From Acidobacteriota bacterium (GTDB lineage: Bacteria > Acidobacteriota > Polarisedimenticolia > Gp22-AA2), in contig JAPUIN010000270.1 of the NCBI GenBank assembly GCA_027297005.1, positions 1-7,443 on the forward strand: a DNA stretch of 7,443 bases, read 5' to 3'. The notes under the pieces were generated by a model. It saw nothing but the letters and a program-made list of their open reading frames with translations. It did not search any database and was not told where the DNA came from. How positions within the stretch are numbered: position 1 is the first letter of the stretch; every line of letters starts with the position of its first letter. The position numbers were made by a program, and so were the translations under genes. Positions 1 to 6,118 of this stretch are shown here, piece after piece.

Positions 1-77
1 CCTTCTTGCGATCGACGATGGAGATGTCGGCCGCATGGATGAAGACGGCTACATCTACATCGTCGATCGCAAGAAGG
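1..77. repeat. Perfect 20-bp inverted repeat at the window edge
   Basis: Bases 1-20 are the exact reverse complement of bases 58-77, with a 37-nt loop (21-57). The left arm reaches the window edge, so the repeat could be longer. The right arm encodes the conserved IVDRKK segment of the synthetase. The left arm replaces the codons expected just before the conserved GD. An inverted copy displacing conserved coding sequence at an edge looks like a fold-back join in the assembly or a template-switch event rather than a functional hairpin. Confidence 0.9.
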
Positions 78-379
78 ACGTGATCCTGATGGCGGGGTAC
101 AACGTCTATCCGCTGGAGGTCGAGCGGGTCGTCTCGGCCCATCCCGACGTGGCGATGGTGGGGGTCGGCCCGAAGCAGGACGAGATGAAAGGGGAGGTCC
201 CGAAGGCATACATCGTGTTGCGGCAGGGGGCGAAGGGGGATCCCGACTCGATCGTCCGGTTCTGCCGGGAGCACCTGGCGGCCTACAAGATACCGCGTGC
301 CATCCAGTTCGTGAGCGACCTCCCGAAGACCGGCTCCGGCAAGATCATGCGCCGCGAGCTCAAAACACTGGACGACTGA
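2..379 (+). CDS. Acyl-CoA synthetase (AMP-forming), C-terminal fragment
   Basis: This is the 3' end of an ANL-superfamily acid:CoA ligase, which activates a carboxylic acid to an acyl-adenylate and then a CoA thioester in the cytoplasm. The frame is open from base 2 (125 codons) to TGA at 377-379; the N-terminal adenylation core lies outside the window. Visible are GDVGRMDEDGYIYIVDRKKD with the hinge region (fragment residues 7-26), the AGYNVYPLEVE segment typical of FadD-like fatty acyl-CoA ligases (31-41), and the A10 motif PKTGSGKIMRREL with the catalytic lysine near residue 114. The chain length of the substrate cannot be read from this part. One oddity: the residues before GD should read roughly W-[FL]-x-T but read LLAIDD. 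Exactly that stretch (bases 1-20) is an inverted copy of bases 58-77. An ATG at 35 is internal to the conserved domain and is not the true start. Confidence 0.93.
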   Translation, partial: LLAIDDGDVGRMDEDGYIYIVDRKKDVILMAGYNVYPLEVERVVSAHPDVAMVGVGPKQDEMKGEVPKAYIVLRQGAKGDPDSIVRFCREHLAAYKIPRAIQFVSDLPKTGSGKIMRRELKTLDD

Positions 380-454
380 CCGCGCGACGACGATCAACGC
401 CCGCGTGCGCCGGCGCCCTATGGCACAGCACGGTGATGGGAGCTGCGCCGCTAC
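380..454. other. Short convergent spacer
   Basis: These 75 bases separate the converging ends of the acyl-CoA synthetase and the SDR gene. They contain a GC-only 10-bp palindrome at 407-416 but no T-run on either side, so I do not call an intrinsic terminator. Nothing else is recognisable. Confidence 0.5.
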
Positions 455-1285
455 TCACAGGAAGAAATCGGGCAACGGGTCGGCTCCCGGCGCGACCGAG
501 TATTGATCGAGGTCGGTCACTCCCTCCGCGCGCAGGACTTCGTCGTCGATCAGGAACTGCCCGGTGAACCCCCGGCTCGGCTTCGTCAGGATGGCGTGCG
601 CGGCGTCGGCGACGATCTCCGGCTTGCGGCATCGGCGGATCGCCTCCTCGCCGCCCAGCAGGTTCCGGACCGCGGCCGTGGCGATGATCGTGCGCGGCCA
701 GAGCGCGTTGACTGCGATTCCGTCCTCACGGAACTCCTCCGCCATCGCCAGCACGCACAGGCTCATCCCGTATTTGGCCATCGTGTAGGCGACGTGCGGC
801 GCGAACCACTTCGCGTCCAGGTTGAGAGGGGGGGAGATGTTGAGGATGTGGGGGTTCGTCCCCTTCCGGAGGTGCGGCACGCACACCTTCGAGCAGAGAA
901 ACGTTCCGCGTGTGTTGATCCCGTGCATCAGGTCATAGCGCTTCATGACTGTGTCGAGGGTGCCGGCCAGACTGATGGCGCTGGCATTGTTGACCAGGAT
1001 ATCGATCCCTCCGAATGTCTCCACCGCCTTCGCGACGGCGGAGACTACCTGCTCCTCGTCACGAATATCGGTCCGGCAGGCGAGGGCGCGGCCGCCCGCC
1101 TCCTCGATCTCGCGTGCCGCTTCGTGGATCGTGCCGGGCAGTTTCGGATGGTGCACGACCGTCTTGGCGGCAATGACGATATTGGCGCCGTCGCGCGCCG
1201 CACGCAGCGCGATCGCCTTGCCGATCCCGCGGCCACCCCCCGTGATGAAGAGCGTCTTCCCCTTCAAATCCGATCGCGGGTTCAT
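455..1285 (-). CDS. SDR-family oxidoreductase, HSDL2-like
   Basis: A classical-type short-chain dehydrogenase/reductase of 276 residues, expected to be an NAD(P)(H)-dependent cytosolic enzyme acting on an alcohol or carbonyl. The nucleotide-binding motif TGGGRGIG is at residues 15-22, NNAS at 99-102, a serine in NISPP at 151, and the catalytic pair YTMAK gives Y167 and K171. Segments such as NIVIAAKT, HPKLPGTI, GGIDILVNNASAISL, HILNISPPLNL, VNALWP and the C-terminal PDFFL are the pattern I associate with hydroxysteroid dehydrogenase-like protein 2. The SCP2 sterol-carrier domain found at the C-terminus of animal HSDL2 is absent. The physiological substrate is unknown; a fatty or acyl compound would fit the neighbouring synthetase but is inference. 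The ATG at 1285 is supported by GGAGG eight bases upstream on the minus strand. The gene follows the symporter stub by 22 bases. Confidence 0.93.
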   Translation of the reverse strand: MNPRSDLKGKTLFITGGGRGIGKAIALRAARDGANIVIAAKTVVHHPKLPGTIHEAAREIEEAGGRALACRTDIRDEEQVVSAVAKAVETFGGIDILVNNASAISLAGTLDTVMKRYDLMHGINTRGTFLCSKVCVPHLRKGTNPHILNISPPLNLDAKWFAPHVAYTMAKYGMSLCVLAMAEEFREDGIAVNALWPRTIIATAAVRNLLGGEEAIRRCRKPEIVADAAHAILTKPSRGFTGQFLIDDEVLRAEGVTDLDQYSVAPGADPLPDFFL

Positions 1286-1306
1286 GATGTCGCCCTCCGC
1301 ATGGTG

Positions 1307-1330
1307 ACTACAGATCCATCACCGCCTCGA
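1307..1330 (+). repeat. Direct repeat copy A (flanks the peptidase locus)
   Basis: This 24-base copy matches 3982-4005 in the same orientation with one mismatch (A at 1314 against G at 3989). It includes the stop codon and last codons of the symporter stub. The two copies lie about 2.7 kb apart and bracket the peptidase gene. Confidence 0.75.
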
Positions 1331-1409
1331 CGCTGGGGTCGAGTGGCGTCACCCCCAAGAACTGGTCCACCTGAACCTGGAAGCGGTGCAATCGTCGAAA
1401 CATATACAT
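1308..1409 (-). pseudogene. Symporter C-terminal stub (33-codon open frame)
   Basis: The minus strand has an open frame from ATG at 1409 to TAG at 1308-1310, ending LDPSVEAVMDL. The symporter at 3983-5479 ends LDPDIEAVMDL, so 9 of the last 11 residues agree. At DNA level, 1307-1330 and 3982-4005 match at 23 of 24 bases. Several of the differences in the aligned codons are synonymous third-position changes (GAT/GAC twice, CCG/CCC), as expected if both ends were once translated. Similarity stops upstream of about 1346, where the residues (FRRLHRFQVQVDQFLG) no longer resemble the symporter. No ribosome binding site precedes the ATG and a TGA lies in frame shortly upstream. I read it as the remnant 3' end of a second symporter gene. 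A small translated ORF is the less likely alternative. Confidence 0.45.
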
Positions 1410-1444
1410 CAAAGCTGGATCGGTTCACCGGGCTGCGATTTGGT

Positions 1445-2818
1445 TCAAAGCGGTCGAAGAATGATAAGGGTTTCCAGATTGTCATTCAGAGTAATTTTGG
1501 TCGGTTTCGCCGGGAGTTTGAGTGTCCGCGTAGCGGTTTCCTCCTGGATCAGCCATGGCCTGATCGCCACCTTTTTCCCGGGGAAATGAAAGTAGATCGG
1601 GACTAGAAGTCGATATTGTGGTTTTTCCTGGCTCGCCTGTAATCGGACGACCCAACTTCCCTCCTGCTGGCTTAAGGAGTACTTCCAGGAGAGAATTGGG
1701 ATTCCGCCCCGCTCGATCCATTGTTCGAAGAACCAGTCCAGTCCGGATCCGAGGTGCTGTTCGGCAATCGCCTGAAAATCGTCGGTTGAGGCCGACTTGT
1801 AACGGTAGGTCTTCAGGAAATCTTGCAGCATCGGCAGGAAGGCGTCTTTCTGCAGCGTGGAATCGAAAAGGTAGCGCAGCATCTGCAGCACCATCGGTCC
1901 TTTGGTGTAGACGTTACTGAATCCGGCAGCGATCGGGTAAACCGTCCCTCCTCGCTTTACCTCCTTCTCTCCGGTGAGTGAGGTCGTATGCGTCGTTCCC
2001 TCTGTCAGTGGTCGGATCCATTGCTTCGTCATAATGTCGATAGTGGCCGCCGGGTCGTCGAAACGGATCTTGTAGTACTCCATGGCTGAGTACTCCGCAA
2101 AAGCTTCGCTCAGCCACCGATCTTCGGGCCATCGCTTCGGCCGGAGGTAGTTCCCCCACCATTGATGCGCAACCTCGTGGGCTCGGAAAAGATCGGCGCC
2201 GGAACTCTCCGCGACCTCCGTTCCTCTGCCGCCCAGCAAGATCAGGCCCTCGAAGCCGCGTCCATGTCTGGTCATGGTTGAAGTGACCCTCAGGTGCTTG
2301 ATGTCAAGGGGCACATACATGCGATTGAATACTTTCAGTGCATTCGTAATCTCAGTCAGCATGAACTTGGCGTTTTTTCTTTGGGCCACATTGGTGCGAT
2401 GCTGAAACAGTTCGACCTCGATGTCGTCCGCGATCCCCTTGATGGCGCGGTAATCCCCGATATAGAGCGTGGAACTCTTCGTCGGGTTGGTGGTGCGGTA
2501 AACGATGTGCCTGAGTCTGCCATTGACCTCATCCAGTATCTTTTCGCCAACCCCGATCCCGGAGAACTTCTTGGGGATGGTAAGGTCGAGTTCATAGTGC
2601 CCGTCATCCTGTGGGTTCCGCACAGAGGGATTCGGACACCAGTCATCTTCGTCAATGAGAACGAAGGAACTGAACCATGGCTCGAAGAGAACCCCGCTGG
2701 ACCAGATGGTGATCGAGGAAGTGGTGGTCTCGGAGGGGATGGGATACCCGTCCAGTGATACCAGGAATGTCTGATCGAAATCCGGATTGTTCTTGAGATG
2801 CTGCCACTGCAAGAACAA
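1445..2818 (-). CDS. M1-like metallopeptidase, C-terminal catalytic part (frameshifted)
   Basis: This frame carries the catalytic half of a gluzincin (M1-type) zinc peptidase. In its own numbering it has HEVAH at residues 214-218 (two zinc ligands and the general base), followed by QWWGN. The third zinc ligand, in WLSEAFAEY, is E238. VYTKG holds the probable catalytic tyrosine Y304, and an α-helical M1-type tail with WFEQW-like segments follows. It continues the protein begun at 3755. The frame opens at a TTG at 2816-2818 inside a perfect inverted repeat, has no ribosome binding site, and the first in-frame ATG is about 150 residues in, so independent translation is unlikely. Two oddities: 19 residues rather than the canonical 18 lie between HEXXH and the third ligand, and the GxMEN aminopeptidase motif is replaced by GFEGLILLGG. 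It may therefore be a peptidase-like protein rather than a true aminopeptidase. The stop is TGA at 1445-1447. Confidence 0.85.
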   Translation of the reverse strand: MFLQWQHLKNNPDFDQTFLVSLDGYPIPSETTTSSITIWSSGVLFEPWFSSFVLIDEDDWCPNPSVRNPQDDGHYELDLTIPKKFSGIGVGEKILDEVNGRLRHIVYRTTNPTKSSTLYIGDYRAIKGIADDIEVELFQHRTNVAQRKNAKFMLTEITNALKVFNRMYVPLDIKHLRVTSTMTRHGRGFEGLILLGGRGTEVAESSGADLFRAHEVAHQWWGNYLRPKRWPEDRWLSEAFAEYSAMEYYKIRFDDPAATIDIMTKQWIRPLTEGTTHTTSLTGEKEVKRGGTVYPIAAGFSNVYTKGPMVLQMLRYLFDSTLQKDAFLPMLQDFLKTYRYKSASTDDFQAIAEQHLGSGLDWFFEQWIERGGIPILSWKYSLSQQEGSWVVRLQASQEKPQYRLLVPIYFHFPGKKVAIRPWLIQEETATRTLKLPAKPTKITLNDNLETLIILRPL

Positions 2819-3755
2819 TCCGGATTTCGGGGCCGGTCACTTTCGTGATCGCCATTTGAGGTGTCAGATCGAATCGCAGGCTTTTCAATCCCCTAGCGCT
2901 CTGATACTGAATCTCAGTCTCCTGCGCCGCTGTTTCGGCACCATGGCCCTGAGAAAGTTTCACCAGCGTGCGCTCGACATCAATCATACCGGTGGATCCC
3001 TGGTGAGGCGGATAGGAGACGAGCGTGTAAAACCTGAACTTGTATGGTTTCATGGCGACCATTTCTTCATGGCCGAATACGGACAGTTCGACTTCGTCCA
3101 TGGGATTGAATGTATAGAGGATGCGAGCTTCCTCGGAGCGCTTCGTGCGGATTTCATTCATGGGGAAGAGGACGTAGGAGGCGCCTTCGGCAGGACCTGC
3201 CCGGTTCAAAAATAGCCAGGTGAGATCGAGACCCAACTGCCGCATGGCGGACTTATCACTCAGATAGGTGTCGACCGACACGGGTGAAGATGGTGCGCCA
3301 CCGGGATCGGAATCCCTCAACGAGGCGAGGGGCGAGTCCGTTCTCAAGGAGAACAGGTACGCCGTTCCGATCGGGTAGTCCACAATCTCTTCACGATCGA
3401 GGTACATCTGCAGCATTGTCCGGCCGGCCGCCGAGCGGGGACGGTAGGAGATCGTTGCGTCTCCCTCGAAGAAGGCTCCTACAGTGATTCCCTCGATGGG
3501 AGGTTCCAGAAAGATGGTCCCTGACTGAATCTTGAGTTCGAGGTCTTCCTCCCTCCAGACGAGCCCGGAGACTGAACGGGCTGCGAGTCCAGCGACGTTG
3601 CTTGCGTAGAGGGTTTCGTGCACCTCCGCGAGGGATGAGGAAGAGTTCTCACTGAACTCTGCTTTCCAGGGAAACACCGATGGACCGGAGAGTACGAGGG
3701 ACGGTAGCAGCAGGAAAGAAAGACCGATCCCCACGATCCGAACGAGGTTCAGCAT
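2652..3755 (-). CDS. M1-like metallopeptidase, N-terminal part with signal peptide (frameshifted)
   Basis: The first half of the secreted metallopeptidase gene. ATG at 3755 follows a strong AAGGAGG (3761-3767) at five bases and opens a signal peptide: a basic start, a hydrophobic core around residues 7-22, and a likely cleavage near residue 23 (VLSG). The protein should therefore be exported to the periplasm or cell surface. The next roughly 290 residues form an extended β-rich N-terminal region of the kind I associate with M1-like peptidases in environmental bacteria (SGTIFLEPPIEGITVGAFF and following). True homology seems to end near VTGPE. The frame then runs through the inverted repeat at 2776-2829 and continues out of frame for about 55 residues (ending REDHHF-like basic sequence) to the stop at 2652. 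Joined to 1445-2818, the whole protein would be about 770 residues, a normal size for such a peptidase. Confidence 0.8.
   Translation of the reverse strand: MLNLVRIVGIGLSFLLLPSLVLSGPSVFPWKAEFSENSSSSLAEVHETLYASNVAGLAARSVSGLVWREEDLELKIQSGTIFLEPPIEGITVGAFFEGDATISYRPRSAAGRTMLQMYLDREEIVDYPIGTAYLFSLRTDSPLASLRDSDPGGAPSSPVSVDTYLSDKSAMRQLGLDLTWLFLNRAGPAEGASYVLFPMNEIRTKRSEEARILYTFNPMDEVELSVFGHEEMVAMKPYKFRFYTLVSYPPHQGSTGMIDVERTLVKLSQGHGAETAAQETEIQYQSARGLKSLRFDLTPQMAITKVTGPEIRIVLAVAASQEQSGFRSDIPGITGRVSHPLRDHHFLDHHLVQRGSLRAMVQFLRSH
2776..2829. repeat. Perfect 20-bp inverted repeat at the peptidase frameshift
   Basis: Bases 2776-2795 and 2810-2829 are exact reverse complements with a 14-nt loop (2796-2809). 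On the minus strand the downstream arm encodes the plausible family sequence KNNPDFDQ in the second frame. The upstream arm encodes EIRIVL in the first frame, where a linker before FLQW is expected. The switch from frame 1 to frame 2 must lie in or beside this hairpin, because frame 2 has a TGA just upstream of it. Confidence 0.93.
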
Positions 3756-3760
3756 GGATC

Positions 3761-3767
3761 CCTCCTT
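3761..3767 (-). promoter_or_regulatory. Strong ribosome binding site of the peptidase
   Basis: AAGGAGG on the minus strand ends five bases before the ATG at 3755. It is the best Shine-Dalgarno sequence in the window and fixes the start of the peptidase. Confidence 0.85.
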
Positions 3768-3769
3768 GG

Positions 3770-3818
3770 GTCTTCACAGCCGGCGTAGATTGTGCCTGTA
3801 GTCGACAGATGTGAAGAC
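3770..3818. repeat. Inverted repeat in the peptidase leader
   Basis: GTCTTCACA at 3770-3778 and its exact complement TGTGAAGAC at 3810-3818 lie 40 bp apart centre to centre. The distal arm abuts the -10 box, at or around the expected transcription start. The proximal arm lies two bases from the ribosome binding site. They could be paired half-sites for a regulator or, if transcription starts far enough upstream, the stem of a leader hairpin. The function is inferred only. Confidence 0.4.
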
Positions 3819-3848
3819 TTTATACTGTGGTCGGAAGTCGCGCGTCAA
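3819..3848 (-). promoter_or_regulatory. Predicted sigma-70-type promoter of the peptidase
   Basis: On the minus strand TTGACG (3848-3843) is followed after 18 bases by TATAAA (3824-3819), close to the TTGACA/TATAAT consensus. The predicted start of transcription is near 3812, leaving a leader of about 55 nt before the ATG. The local AT-richness of the -10 contrasts with the GC-rich flanks. This gives the peptidase locus transcription independent of the symporter operon. Confidence 0.6.
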
Positions 3849-3981
3849 CTACAGATTCTGTGTTTCCCGCGGCAGCGAATCGGGCGTCCGTCCATCGGCC
3901 CTGATCAGCCGTTCCTGGGCGTTCCCATCGGGGAGCACAGGGGCCCGCACAATATTGGAGAAGACTTCCGCGAAGCGGAGC

Positions 3982-4005
3982 ACTACAGGTCCATCACCGC
4001 CTCGA
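3982..4005 (+). repeat. Direct repeat copy B (symporter 3' end)
   Basis: The second copy of the 24-base repeat described at 1307-1330, here forming the last codons and stop of the intact symporter gene. The peptidase locus lies between the copies. Confidence 0.75.
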
Positions 4006-5479
4006 TGTCCGGATCGAGGCGGGGCGGCTTCGAGGCGAGTGAGATCCCGAAGAACAGGGTCAGCGACAACAGGAGCGCGAGCGTGCCGCCGTGGATCTGG
4101 TGTGGTAACGTGATGTCGAAGACCTCGATTCCGAAATTCACGATGAGGCTCGCGACGATGGCGACGTTCGCGGCGAGCGGGGTCGCCCGTTTCCAGTTGA
4201 ATCCGATCGCCACGGTCGGGACGAGGGCGGCAGCGAAGGTTCCCCAGCCGAACACCCCCAGCAGAGCGACGAGGCGCGCGTTCTCGTAGTGTGAGTAAAG
4301 CGCGAACAGCGCTGCCACGACGGCGATCGCCACGGTCGCGGTGCGCGCCCAGAACAGTTCGTTGTTCAGCGGGCGGCCGCGGAGCGCACGCGGAATGTCG
4401 TGCACGACCGCGGCGGCCCCGATGTTGAGGAATCCGTCCGCCGTCGACATGATTGCGGCGAACAGGCCGGCGATGACGATCCCGGCGAGAAGCGGGTGGG
4501 CGTAGTTCTGCAGAAACTCCGGCGCCGCCGCGTCCGGTGTCAAAAGCGGAGGATGGGTCCCCTGGATCACGAGCGCCCGCATCACCAACCCGATCCCGAC
4601 CCAGAGCAGCGCCGTCAGGGTGTAGCCGATGACGGTGACCAGCGGAATGTAGCGGTAGTCGCGGACCTGGCGGATCATCATCCCCTTGGTCAAGAGGTGC
4701 GGCTGGCCTGCATTTCCCATGGCGAACATGAAGAACCACGAAAGGCACCCCAGCATACCGAGGGTGCCCCACGGCCCGATCGATTCGGCATTGTCCTCGA
4801 GGATCAGGGTCGTCGCGACCACCGGCCCTCCGTCGACAGCCATTAACGCGGTGATGAAGATCAGAACACCGGCGACCGCCATGATGATCCCCTGGAACAG
4901 ATCGGTGTAAACACCCGCGATGATCCCGCCGGTGACGCAGTAGAAAACCAGCACGGTGCAGGAGATCACGACGCAGGCGGCCAGGCTGATCTCCGAGGCG
5001 AAGGTCGTGTTCCACAGGATGCTCTGCAGCACCGTCGCCATCGCCAGGATCTGCGTCGCCAGGTACCCCATCACGCCGAGCAGAATGGCGATGGCGGTCA
5101 GCAGGCGGGTGCTCTCGCGGCCGTAGCGGGCGGCAACGGCGTCCGGCAGCGAGATGGTGTCGAACAGCCCGGCAAACAGGCGCAGGCGTTTCGCCACGAG
5201 AAAGTCGCTGATGGCGAACCCGAGGGCGGTGGTGATGACGATCCAGATCGAGCTCATCCCCATCGAGTAGACGAGGCCGGGCCCGCCGACGAAGCCGAAG
5301 CCGCTCATCAGGCTGGAATAGATCGCGATGCCGGTGACGAGAACGCCGAGATTGCGTCCCGCCATGAAGAAGTCGCGCGGCGAGCGGGTGCGTCGCAGCG
5401 CCCACAATCCGATCCCGATGCACAGGACCATGTAAAGGGTGACGCAGGTCAGGATAATCGGGGTGCGCAGCGACTCCAT
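3983..5479 (-). CDS. Sodium:solute symporter (SSS family)
   Basis: A 498-residue inner-membrane transporter of the SSS/PutP type, which couples uptake of an organic solute to sodium entry. The length and about 13 predicted helices are normal for the family. The unwound first core helix shows YSSLMSGFGFVGGPG (54-68). The family signature with VTGGIIAGVYTDLFQG covers about 182-197. AAIMSTADGF (341-350) corresponds to the helix that supplies the Ser/Thr ligands of the Na2 sodium site (S345, T346). The substrate cannot be assigned; proline, pantothenate, sugar and monocarboxylate carriers share this fold. The start ATG (5477-5479) overlaps the stop of the upstream membrane protein as TGATG, so translation is probably coupled. 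The last residues, LDPDIEAVMDL, are duplicated in the stub at 1308-1409. Confidence 0.95.
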   Translation of the reverse strand: MESLRTPIILTCVTLYMVLCIGIGLWALRRTRSPRDFFMAGRNLGVLVTGIAIYSSLMSGFGFVGGPGLVYSMGMSSIWIVITTALGFAISDFLVAKRLRLFAGLFDTISLPDAVAARYGRESTRLLTAIAILLGVMGYLATQILAMATVLQSILWNTTFASEISLAACVVISCTVLVFYCVTGGIIAGVYTDLFQGIIMAVAGVLIFITALMAVDGGPVVATTLILEDNAESIGPWGTLGMLGCLSWFFMFAMGNAGQPHLLTKGMMIRQVRDYRYIPLVTVIGYTLTALLWVGIGLVMRALVIQGTHPPLLTPDAAAPEFLQNYAHPLLAGIVIAGLFAAIMSTADGFLNIGAAAVVHDIPRALRGRPLNNELFWARTATVAIAVVAALFALYSHYENARLVALLGVFGWGTFAAALVPTVAIGFNWKRATPLAANVAIVASLIVNFGIEVFDITLPHQIHGGTLALLLSLTLFFGISLASKPPRLDPDIEAVMDL

Positions 5480-6009
5480 CAGTCGCCATTCTCGCGTCGC
5501 GCGCGCGCGGCCACCAGTCGCTCGAACGCGGCGAGGTCCTCATCGGAGAGCACCCAGCGCCGGAAGCCGACGACGAAGCAGAGGGTGAACAGGCCCATCA
5601 GGGGCCACAAGACGTACAGAAGGATCGCCGAGGGGATCGGGAAGGCGAGGATGAATGCGCCCGCGCCGTCCTGCATCGCGCCTCGGTAGGTGAGAACGAT
5701 CGAGGTCCAGACGGCGGCCTGAATGGCGCCGCAGAATACAAGGGGAACAGTCGCGCCGCTCGGCCGCCCGCCCCTGCGCGCCCCGATGATCATCAGGGTC
5801 ACAAACAGCGCGATCTGCAGCAGTCCGAACAGCCACCCGATCCAGAGGATACCGTCGTGGCGCTCCGGTCCCGGGCCGCCGCGCAACATGCCGGGGAAAT
5901 CGGGATGAGGCGAGCCGTAGACCCCCGGTATCTCAGGGACGAAGGCGGCGAAGCCGATCACCACCAGCATCAGGAGGGTCAGCGCGAGTGGTACTCGGTC
6001 AAGTTTCAT
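5479..6009 (-). CDS. Small integral membrane protein, probable symporter partner
   Basis: A 176-residue protein that I do not recognise by family. It has four hydrophobic segments at about residues 6-24, 53-76, 87-107 and 117-149; the last is long and proline-broken (FPIPSAILLYVLWP). A charged cytoplasmic tail (SDEDLAAFERLVAARARRENGD) follows. The segment between helices 1 and 2 is Pro/Gly-rich. Its TGATG overlap with the symporter start and the shared orientation suggest a co-translated partner. Several SSS carriers are preceded by small membrane proteins (the DUF485 and DUF4212 types), but I see no clear match to those. The frame stays open upstream to 6312, but that would overlap the oppositely oriented oxidoreductase. 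The ATG at 6009, directly before the first helix, is chosen. No Shine-Dalgarno is present; TAGACT lies ten bases upstream, so the mRNA may be nearly leaderless. Confidence 0.85.
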   Translation of the reverse strand: MKLDRVPLALTLLMLVVIGFAAFVPEIPGVYGSPHPDFPGMLRGGPGPERHDGILWIGWLFGLLQIALFVTLMIIGARRGGRPSGATVPLVFCGAIQAAVWTSIVLTYRGAMQDGAGAFILAFPIPSAILLYVLWPLMGLFTLCFVVGFRRWVLSDEDLAAFERLVAARARRENGD

Positions 6010-6118
6010 GGTGCGGGATAGTCTAGTGGCATTCCCGGACCTGCGCCCCTCGATTTCACGCCTGGTGCCTCCCCCCCCGCGCACGACGCCGGCCGACCTG
6101 GTGTAAGCTGGGGCCCTC
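6010..6118. promoter_or_regulatory. Divergent promoter region
   Basis: A 109-base spacer between two divergent genes. Each ATG is preceded by a TANNNT hexamer and no convincing Shine-Dalgarno. On the plus strand TAAGCT (6104-6109) ends nine bases before the ATG at 6119. On the minus strand TAGACT is ten bases before the ATG at 6009. That matches the layout of leaderless or near-leaderless transcripts. No good -35 boxes are evident. A run of eight C (6071-6078) lies in the middle. Confidence 0.4.

Larger units (their letters stand above)
3756..3982. other. Intergenic region between symporter end and peptidase start
   Basis: These 227 bases hold the promoter and leader of the peptidase (3761-3848). 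The rest (3849-3982) has no recognisable gene. A short hairpin (TCCGC-GAA-GCGGA, about 3967-3979) follows the symporter stop but lacks a T-run, so it is not a convincing intrinsic terminator. One minus-strand frame is open across 3849-3982 and ends ETQNL. It continues an out-of-frame shadow of the symporter, so I do not call it a gene. Confidence 0.5.

Noticed and set aside
407..416. GC palindrome as a bidirectional terminator between the convergent genes
   Set aside because: There is no T-run on either strand next to it, and it is short for an intrinsic terminator.
503..1606. A 367-codon plus-strand frame across the SDR gene
   Set aside because: It is antisense to a clear SDR with all its motifs, has Arg/Asp-rich composition, and resembles no protein family.
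2776..2829. Programmed ribosomal frameshifting directed by the hairpin
   Set aside because: There is no evident slippery heptamer. The arm sequence also appears to replace expected coding residues, which fits mutation or artefact better.
3189..3201. The same 13-base palindrome GGCAGGACCTGCC here and at 6142-6154
   Set aside because: Both copies lie inside coding sequence for an Ala-Gly-Pro-Ala stretch. Two copies in unrelated genes, in GC-rich DNA, can be chance.
3849..5543. A 564-codon minus-strand frame rich in Arg, His and Asp, overlapping the symporter
   Set aside because: It is an out-of-frame shadow of the symporter. The sequence is low-complexity and shows no helices or motifs. Its last 44 codons in the spacer 3849-3982 look a little more protein-like, but they have no start or ribosome binding site of their own.
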